From contig NC_134456.1 of the NCBI RefSeq assembly GCF_047948215.1, positions 192,679,034 to 192,743,033 of the forward strand: a DNA stretch of 64,000 nt, read 5' to 3'. Of this stretch, positions 56,301-64,000 are shown one piece after another; positions within the stretch are counted from its first letter, which is position 1, and each line of letters begins with the position of its first letter. The notes beneath the pieces are model-generated. The model did no database searches and was not told the origin of the DNA. It saw only the letters and a program-made list of their open reading frames with translations. Made by a program: the position numbers and the translations under genes. Source of the DNA: Lycorma delicatula (Eukaryota; Arthropoda; Insecta; Hemiptera; Fulgoridae).

Positions 56301-57520
56301 CTTCATCTCCTTTATTTTTTTAATTTAAATATATTGATTTTTTAATAATTATTTACCTCTGATTGTAAAAAATGTTTGCAATAAATAATAATTCAATAAC
56401 AAAAAAGAAAAAATAACAGAAGTTATTAATAAAATAAAATTTTATGTACTTCTCATTTAAAAAAAAATGTGTAATGTAATTTAATAGATGTACAAGGAAG
56501 TCATGTGGTGTCCTCATCAGATTTTTAATATTTTTATTAAACCATATGGTAAGGTTTCCATTTAAAAGTTTTAAATAATGTTTTCTGTTAATACCTTTCA
56601 TTTAGCCACAGTACTTAGCAACTAGATATAGGTAATATGAAAGATACAAATATCCTATCAACAGCTGTATTATAATTAAAACTACTACTAATTTACATTA
56701 TTGCTGAGTCTTTGTCTATTATCTTGCATTCAGTAAGTGTAAAATTTAGCTTATTGTCTCTATTTATATAGACCTGTTTGAAATTAAGTTTTGTACTTTT
56801 TTAGAAGAGAAAAATTTTAGGCTGCAATAAATATTTTTAATTTATCCAAATAAAAGATGAGAAAATAATATTTTCTGAGCAGTATATAATTTATTTTTTT
56901 AATTACTAAAAAAATATCAGTCATAATATATTTCACATTAAAACATTTCAATTTTCTCTCAGTTTTATAAGAAAATTCATTTATCTTTGCAATAAAATTT
57001 TCATTTATATTTGAAACCTAGGAAAAAAAGTTGACATATCAGTTATTATGGAGTAAATCTTTGAATATTTCATATAAAAATTAACTTAAGTCTTACATGG
57101 ATAAAATACATTACATTAAAAAAAAATTAATTACTTTAATGATAAAATAGTCAAATATAAATTTTTGCTTAACAATCTTTATGCATAGTTCTTATATTTT
57201 TGGATATAATAAAAGGAAGCCACAGCAGATTCATATAGATAACATATATGAAAAGCATTTTTAAGAAGAATCAACAATGATAAGCAAAAAATAAACCTTT
57301 AATTTATTAAGCAGGATGTTTGTTATAACTGGTTAGACTGAAATCTTTATTAAAGTAGAGAAATAGTCTGTTTTGTCTTGCTTATCTACTCCATTTGAAG
57401 CATTGGGAATGAGTTGAAAGTTAGTTAGATCATACTATAAAATATTAATTGAGCTGGTTCATCACATATATTATTTTTATTTAGTATGTTATATAGAACT
57501 TTTTCAAAAAGAAATAAATA
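56301..57520. other. AT-rich DNA, no gene seen
   Basis: The minus-strand frame 56353-56601 is low-complexity. Nothing supported. Confidence 0.4.
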
Positions 57521-57565
57521 AGACCTGTTGGTTATATTCTTGTCAAGAATATGGCAAACAGGTCT
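57521..57565. repeat. 45-nt two-part inverted repeat
   Basis: AGACCTGTT, internal 4x4 loop, ATATTCTTG, one base, CAAGAATAT, internal loop, AACAGGTCT. Both stem parts pair exactly. It lies just beyond the end of the relic frame at 57583. Confidence 0.75.
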
Positions 57566-57582
57566 AAAATGTTGACTGTTAT

Positions 57583-57894
57583 TTATGTTTTCTTTTTTAT
57601 GTAGGTTGATTTAATCATAAAAACTTTAGGAAAGACCCTTACTGAAATGTGTTCCAAAGATAACCAATGATATAATATACTGTTCTCAGAAGATTCTTTG
57701 TCAATACATCCAAAACAGTTTTCCGCTCAACTATGGGTCAAATATTTCCTCACTTCTTTTAATTTACTATTACACAATTTTAAGAATCTTTTGAAAAGAT
57801 GCATAACACTGGATTTTGTCTTCAATAAATCATACAAAAAGCTTTTCCATTCCTTCAGTTCCTTAACATAAGGTGTTACATCCAAGGAAAGAAT
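57583..57894 (-). pseudogene. Decayed coding relic of unknown origin with one in-frame TGA
   Basis: A minus-strand frame of 104 codons with a single internal TGA at 57729-57727. Before it: ILSLDVTPYVKELKEWKSFL, YDLLKTKSSVMHLFKRFLK and SKLKEVRKYLTHS. After it: AENCFGCIDKESSENSILYH and WLSLEHISVRVFPKVFMIKS. Codon and residue use are protein-like. Further minus-strand pieces upstream (58020-58240: HNQFIPQLIVGSNFFSSFFK and NIAFFPELPKMMINKMSF) suggest a longer ancestral ORF. I do not recognise the protein; a host pseudogene or a domesticated or decayed transposon are both possible. Confidence 0.4.
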
Positions 57895-58249
57895 TTAATG
57901 GCTTTCTTTATCTTAATTTTTATTAACAGGAAAAATAGTCTCAAAGTGATAATAAAATATGACTAAAAAATATTCTATCATATAAACCAGCCACTGAAAA
58001 TGTAGAACTCCAGTCTTCATGAATAAATTAGAAACAAAATCAACTTAACAATGTCTTCTTGATTAGCTAATCTATCTAGAACAGATAAAAGACATTTTAT
58101 TGATCATCATTTTTGGAAGTTCAGGGAAAAAAGCAATGTTCTTAAAAAAACTACTGAAGAAGTTTGAACCGACAATGAGTTGTGGAATAAACTGATTATG
58201 AAAAAAATCAATTGTGATAGAAGTATGATAACTCTAGTGGATAAGAATT

Positions 58250-60627
58250 TTTAATAGTAATACTGTAAGAATTTAGAAGCAAAATAAACCCATAATTTTG
58301 AAACAAAGAATTTCTGAAAGCTTGCAAGGCTTTCTGCTCTAAATTCACTTCCTGAATAATTTTTGATTGATGATAATTTATTTGTAATTATTGGTAAATT
58401 AAAAATCAACATTAAATTTATGATAATTTTAAAAACAGTTTTTGGCATAAAAGTAATATTTTTAACTTAATTGTATGAAGGGCCTAATTTACCGTAAATA
58501 ATTATATTCCAATTAATAAAATAAGTCTTGCCTATTTAAGACTAATGCCTATATTATCCTTTTTTAGGTAATTGAATTTTAATTAATTCTTCTTACGTAA
58601 CTGGCCTGAGTCTGGAGAAGACTAACTGTCTTTTTGTAATTTATAAAGTAGTAGAGACTAATTGTGTACAGAGAAAATATAAAATTAAGTAAAGTATAAT
58701 TCTTACACAAAAATAAATTTATTTAGATGTTAAAAAAAAAATTGTATCTGTTTTAATTGTGGAAGAGTTCATTATACCTTCACTTCTAATGTGGTTTCTT
58801 CTTTGTCATAGCTTCTTTGGTTTCTTCTTATTTTCAAAAACTGACTTGTATTTTTTGGTAGAACTTTCTTTTTCAGAAAAACACATGTAGTCACGTCCAA
58901 GAAACAGATTTAAAAGCTAAACACCAGTTTCAAAACCATGACTTCCAAGTCATACTTTTAAAAAGAAGTCATATATTTGAAAAAGTTATAATTTTAAAAT
59001 TAATAACTTATTTTGAAAGATCAAATATAACTTACACAGTGAATTAAATTCCCAATATAATTTCTGTTTACAAATATTTCCTCTGGGTGATTAGGTAATT
59101 AAAATGTATTCAGTGAATTAATGATGTCAAATGCAAATGCATTTTCTGACGTTAATACTGACTGTTGGATCAATGTTATGGAAAAAACAAATCTCTTGAA
59201 TTAATGGTATGAGTTGCTTCAAAAGAGTATCTGACAAGATTTAACAAAATTGATGAATACAAGTTATCAATCCTAAGTTGTTCTGATTTCACTGTAGTAA
59301 CATAATACAAACATCTGGTTCATAATATGTGTACAATTGTTCAATCAAGATGATGGATGCAGTGTGCTTATTTCATTTTACATTAAGTAACAAAACATTT
59401 AGTTACATTGTAATGTAATGCAAGAGTAACAGATGAATCTAGTAATGAACTTATCTTTTACTTAATAAAAATTAACATTTGGAAATTTGGTATAAGTACA
59501 ATGCAATATAGAATTAATTTTAGGTTTGGTCATATGATTAAGAACTTACATAAGCCGTAATGGAAATAATCATGAGCTTAATCAGACAAAAGTGCAATTT
59601 GTTAATTATAAATAATTTTTTAATTTAGGTAGTTTTGAAGAAAACTAAAAGGTACTTTATGTCAAAAGTAGATGTGACATACAAAGTCTTCAGGATTTAA
59701 ATGGCAAAAAGTTTGGTGATGTTAGTAAGTTGAAATGAAATTTGTTATTGTGATTTAAATTGTGGAGCAGAATTCAGGAGTTGATGTCTATGTGTGTGCT
59801 AATATTAAAAAGTATGTCAGAATTGTAAATTCAGTCAATTCTTAAATAATTAAATTGAAAGAAAAGTAAAGAGATGAAAGGTATAAGAAATGATCAAATG
59901 AAGCAGGTAAGCGATTGTCACCATAAATAAAGGCAATAGAACATTGTAATATGTTATAGATATGATTAACAAAAAAAAACTGGAATATATACACTACAAT
60001 GGGAAGCTGTCCACTAAAAAGTTGTATTACAAATGTGGTTGAAAAAGGTTGATCATATAGCAAATGACATATCAGAAAATATATGGAACTGGTTACAATA
60101 ATGAGAAAGGTGATAATAAAAATTATGTTCAACAGCTACTTGTTTTTTTCCTGTTTTACTTGAAAAGGAATATTTTTAAAGATAAATATTCCTTCTCAAC
60201 TTATCCACAAAATTATACAATCTCAAAAAGAAGTTTTGAAGTTAACTGGTCATGAATGTTCAGTTAATTTTTAATGATAGAAAAGAAATGCTGGTAAATA
60301 ATAGAATTTATATAATGAATAAGGCAATCTTCAATATTATTGAAATTTTTTAACTCAAAATCAATCTTATTGATGTATAATACATTAACAGTTTGAAGAA
60401 TGAAGTTATGGTCATGTAGCATAGTAATGTAACTCATTTAGGATTAATAACACTAATATTATTCTGTTTATTTGATTAAAAAAACAATTATATTACAATT
60501 AGAGGTAAAATGTATGAGAATAAAAATGGTGCAAAAGGGAGGGGAATAAAGGATAGCATTGCATTGGATCATAATAATAGTTACTGTAATAAAACAATAC
60601 AATAATGTCAGTACCTCTGGCAACTTC
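58250..60627. other. AT-rich DNA, no gene seen
   Basis: Frames at 58251-58448, 59842-60132, 60064-60255 are low-complexity and unsupported. Confidence 0.4.
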
Positions 60628-60690
60628 TATGGCGAAGTGATGGTAACTTACCTTTCATTGAAAAGGTTCTGGGTTCAAATCCTAGTCAAG
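60628..60690 (+). mobile_element. tRNA-like SINE head, second family
   Basis: TGGCGAAGTGATGG fits an RNA polymerase III A box and GGTTCAAATCC at 60672-60682 a B box, at tRNA spacing. It does not fold as a complete tRNA cloverleaf. The body differs from the SINEs at 12.7 and 42 kb. The 3' limit is not clear. Confidence 0.45.
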
Positions 60691-61194
60691 TACGATGTTT
60701 TTCACATGCTATATATTTCTAACTTTCAATATCTACATTAATGCCCTTCATCGTGAAGAGCATTTACCAAACCACAGAAAGAATGTATAAAAGGTGTAAA
60801 AATAGAAAAAATTAACAGTAGTAGTAATTGCAACCTTATAATAATAACCTTAGCCAAGAAAGCTTGGACTTCAAAAATGGTCAAAAAGAGCCATAAAGAA
60901 ATCGTCTGATAAAATTTATGATTAATAAATAGTGCAAGCAGGTATAATTATATAAAAAAGGAGAAAATGTAGTAACACATGAGTAGGTTTATAAATATAT
61001 ATATATATATGTGTTTGTAGTAATAGTGTGTTAAGTCTTTTAAAGTATATAAATGAATACATTAATGGTGTACCTTTACTGAATAAAAAACAACCTTCAT
61101 AATAATATAAATAATTGTTTTACAAAGCCTAGAAAGAACTTATAAAGAACATTAACCACAGATGATAAATGGCCAATTCTTTCCTTAAAATATG

Positions 61195-61255
61195 TATGTA
61201 GTGGTGTACAAGGATTCCCATCTTTCATCCAGGATCTAGGTTTAAATCCCTGTTA
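61195..61255 (+). mobile_element. Degenerate tRNA-like SINE head
   Basis: TAGTGGTGTACAAGG with GGTTTAAATCC at 61239-61249 resembles a decayed A/B box pair like that at 60628. Weak. Confidence 0.3.
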
Positions 61256-63888
61256 AAGTTGGAATTTCTCACAAAAAAAATGTATTTTTTATCTTCATAA
61301 AAAAATTGTAAATGTAACTGGATGAAAACTTGGGAGAGCTTAGAGTAATAATTGCATAAATGTAACAGCTGGATAAAAATTTACAAATTGTCCGTACTAT
61401 ATATAAATAAACAAGCGATTAGCAGTAAGTAGAAAATATATTGATAAAAAAGCACAAACTGTTAAGGTTCCAATGCACATAAAAGCTCTAAACTGTAAGT
61501 TACTCAAAAACTGAATGGTAAATAATTTTTTCAACACAATAAATAAAATGAAATGCAAAATATCAAATAAAGAATTTACAATCTCACTTTACACATTCAA
61601 ACTACACATACTAAACATTTTTTTCATTTACAAAAAATAAAAAATGTTCATATATCCTATTTCACAACTACAGTAAATTAAACTGAAAATTATTGTTAAA
61701 CAAACAAATTTAATGATATTACAGAAACAGAAAAACACAATCTTCAAATTAGTTTTTTAAGAAATATTAAAATTTTCCTTTCAACAAAATTGTGAATTCA
61801 GAATATTGCAGCATATTGATAAAATGAAATAAATGGCTTATTTACATTAAAAAAATTCTAAAAACATAAATTTACAGTTAGTGAAAAGAACTTTGGTGGA
61901 GGAGAGAAAGGATTGTGGTCCTACAAAATCTCAAAAATGCATATTAAATAAAGTTAATAAAAATTTTGAAAACTGTATCATATGCTTTTTAACTGTACAC
62001 ATTATATTTAGAAACCAGCAGTTTTTTTATATGCATTTTTTCGATTGGTAAACCATGTTTGAAAAAAACAGTGAGATTAGGAAGCCAAATAAATAATTAC
62101 ACTAACAGTATAATGAGATTATTTTTAGATTTTGATTGATGGACAAAAAATAAGTACAAATGAATAATTTCATATAAATGAAATAGAATATAGATAAATC
62201 AACAACTGTAATAAGTGATGATTCAACTATTTGTTATGATATAGTTGTTTTAATAACTATTATTTTCATTTAGTAATAAAATTAAATTTATATAGTAACA
62301 GAATACCATTGATTACATTCTATTGGAGTATTAGAATCTAATTGTAATTAACAGATTTAATGCTTCAAATAACTAACTGGAGTCCGGAGTTTAATTTGTA
62401 AAGCAAATCACTCCATAAATACTAGGTATGGTTCCAGGCATAGGAGGCAGTTGTGACCTTCCTAAGATTTAAAAAACCTGCTGAACTTCTCGTGACTTAA
62501 AAGGTTAGACCTTTTCCAAAAACTTCTTGTGAAGCCTTGTTTGATAAATTAAAAAGCGCTTCAGAATTTCTACTTCAACTAAAACCACCATAACCACTTG
62601 GTATAACAATAAAAAAAATTATTAGATCCAAATTTATAATAAATTATAAATTAAATTTAACTGATGAAATAAATTTACTAAGAAAATTTATATGTATTAA
62701 AATTTCTGAAACTGACATTACAAGTTACAAATATCAAATGAAAATTAATTATAATGTGATTAATACGATAATTACAATACGGAAAATTTTGAAAAGGCCA
62801 AAATGTATTTAATATATTAATGTACTGTGTAAAGGATTATAGATGTAATACCACAGTTTAAAATTCTGTAATAAAAAAAAACTTACGTAAACAATATTCA
62901 ATTTTATCATAAAAATCAAAATAAATCTTTTATTTTATTACAGCAGTTAACAATAATGAATCAAAAAATACAGTATACAAACAATATTAATCATTTTATA
63001 AATAATATAAGGGTAAAATGAAAGAGATTAAAGTAAATAGGATTAAAGAGAAAAATACATGAAATGATACGCTAACTTTTAAAATGCATAAATATATTTA
63101 CAACATTAGTTAAACATAAATTTTTTCACTAAAAAATACACATACAAATGCTTATAACTATACAATGTAATCATTAAATATTTAGAAGAACATTTTATAT
63201 ATAAGTACACAAAGTCTATTAAATTCACTTGCACAAATGGTGAATTATTTAAAATAATAATATAGCTTTTTCACATATAAAAGTATAAAAATTATTCTAG
63301 ATAATATTAATGTCACAAGAATATAAAAATTACTACCTTCATAAAATATCAAAACTTCTTAAAAAAAAAATTGTTTGCTGCCTTTCTAATTTTATATACA
63401 GTTGCATAAAATTCATAGTAAACTAAACAGGTTTCAATACATTTCTTAATATTTACAAAGTGAATTCTGATTAACAGTAATAATTTTATTATAATTATAA
63501 TAATAATAATGCACACCCAGCCTAAAATGAATATTATTGTTATCAGTTTACTATTAAACTTCTTTTATTTACCCACATTATCTAATTAACATACATGTGC
63601 ATGCATTAACATAATTTAAAATATGTACAATATTACATAAAAAATTATAGAGAAAAATTTCAGTACATTTAAAATTACATAACCACAGAAAATTACACTT
63701 CTTCTAAGAGACAAGTAAAACTTTTTTTCTACTTATTAATCAAATAAGCTTATTAATAGGCAGGTAGAAAAAATTACTTCATGAATAGAATCGATCTTGC
63801 AAACATTTTTAAGTAAATAATTAATACTCAGGATAATTAGGAAGTCAATCAAACTAACATGAAGGATAACTTTTGTTTTCAAGTATAA
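61256..63888. other. AT-rich DNA, probable 3' UTR or flank of the right-edge gene
   Basis: Immediately downstream (minus strand) of the stop at 63889. Many AATAAA-like hexamers on the minus strand make it impossible to choose a polyadenylation site. Contains AAT-type microsatellite near 63490. No other gene seen. Confidence 0.4.
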
Positions 63889-64000
63889 TTAATACAGTAG
63901 GATGAAAATTAATTCAAACACAGCTGTTTTATCATTTTTAAATATACCACCCACTGGTGTTAATGAACTACGAACACCTGACATAAAACAATCATTAAAT
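63889..64000 (-). CDS. 3' end of an unidentified gene, running off the right edge
   Basis: The minus strand is open from the window edge for 36 codons to TAA at 63891-63889: FNDCFMSGVRSSLTPVGGIF, then KNDKTAVFELIFILLY. The residues are balanced (Gly, Ser, Pro, Val, Cys) unlike chance frames here, and the end is a clean stop followed by AT-rich sequence. It is probably the last exon of a gene lying mostly to the right. I see no acceptor inside the window, so the exon starts beyond 64000. Family not recognised. Confidence 0.5.
   Translation of the reverse strand, partial: FNDCFMSGVRSSLTPVGGIFKNDKTAVFELIFILLY

Noticed and set aside
57727..57729. In-frame TGA as a selenocysteine codon
   Set aside because: No SECIS-like element can be argued, the frame is isolated, and other decayed pieces lie upstream; a nonsense mutation is simpler.
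59842..60132. 96-codon hydrophobic minus-strand frame as a membrane protein
   Set aside because: Hydrophobicity follows from T/A-rich codons (Phe, Ile, Tyr); no charged loops, start context or homologue recognised.
1..64000. CRISPR array, bacterial operon or endogenous viral gene
   Set aside because: No regularly spaced repeats with unique spacers, no ribosome-binding-site-led gene clusters, and no envelope, capsid or viral polymerase sequence beyond the non-LTR elements.

Overview
This window reads as nuclear DNA of an insect. It is strongly AT-rich, genes are split by long introns with GT/AG borders, and transposable elements dominate. The element types are Tc1/mariner transposons, R1-like and RTE/jockey-like non-LTR retrotransposons, and a tRNA-derived SINE. 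A hemipteran host (planthopper, leafhopper or lanternfly kind) is my guess from the style of the repeat families; no single gene proves it. There are no bacterial operons, CRISPR arrays or rRNA genes.

Host genes. The best-supported gene is a pancreatic-type (alpha/beta-hydrolase) lipase on the minus strand. Four exons (17588-17390, 6539-6371, 5418-5315, 972-845) join in matching phase and carry the lipase N-terminus, the HGF oxyanion region and the GQSLG nucleophile elbow. Its 3' part, with the catalytic Asp and His, lies left of position 1, and a signal-peptide exon, if any, lies right of 17588. Further right on the minus strand are pieces of unidentified genes: a start-codon exon at 36681-36549 joined in phase to an exon at 32578-32388 that appears to carry a one-base frameshift, a possible terminal exon at 28243-28025, and the last 36 codons of a gene entering from the right edge (64000-63889). 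Two decayed reading frames of unknown origin lie at 47527-47742 and 57583-57894.

Mobile DNA, left to right: a truncated LINE 3' end (2213-2345); an internally deleted mariner with almost intact terminal repeats (7315-8234); a 3.6-kb R1-like LINE (8818-12416) inserted into a SINE with a 15-bp target-site duplication; a second SINE head-to-head with the first (12685-12976); a composite repeat island (13760-16300); an RTE-like LINE (17960-20085) related to the piece at 2213; a SINE fragment at 25.4 kb; a jockey-like LINE relic (29575-31520); a LINE endonuclease relic (37730-38330); a multicopy arthropod ORF family (39168-40740) followed by a DDE transposase relic (41040-42660) split by a SINE; a mariner relic (49163-50078); and a Tc1-like element with terminal inverted repeats and TA duplications (52437-53591). 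All are broken, so none looks able to move by itself.

I did not find a convincing new biological system. The items most worth a second look are the nested LINE/SINE insertion, the frameshifted small gene at 32.5/36.6 kb, the two relic ORFs, the composite island at 14-16 kb, the multicopy ORF family at 39 kb, and several near-perfect hairpins (455-509, 5569-5621, 51025-51104, 54451-54484, 57521-57565). The long stretches between these are AT-rich and show no gene that I can support.
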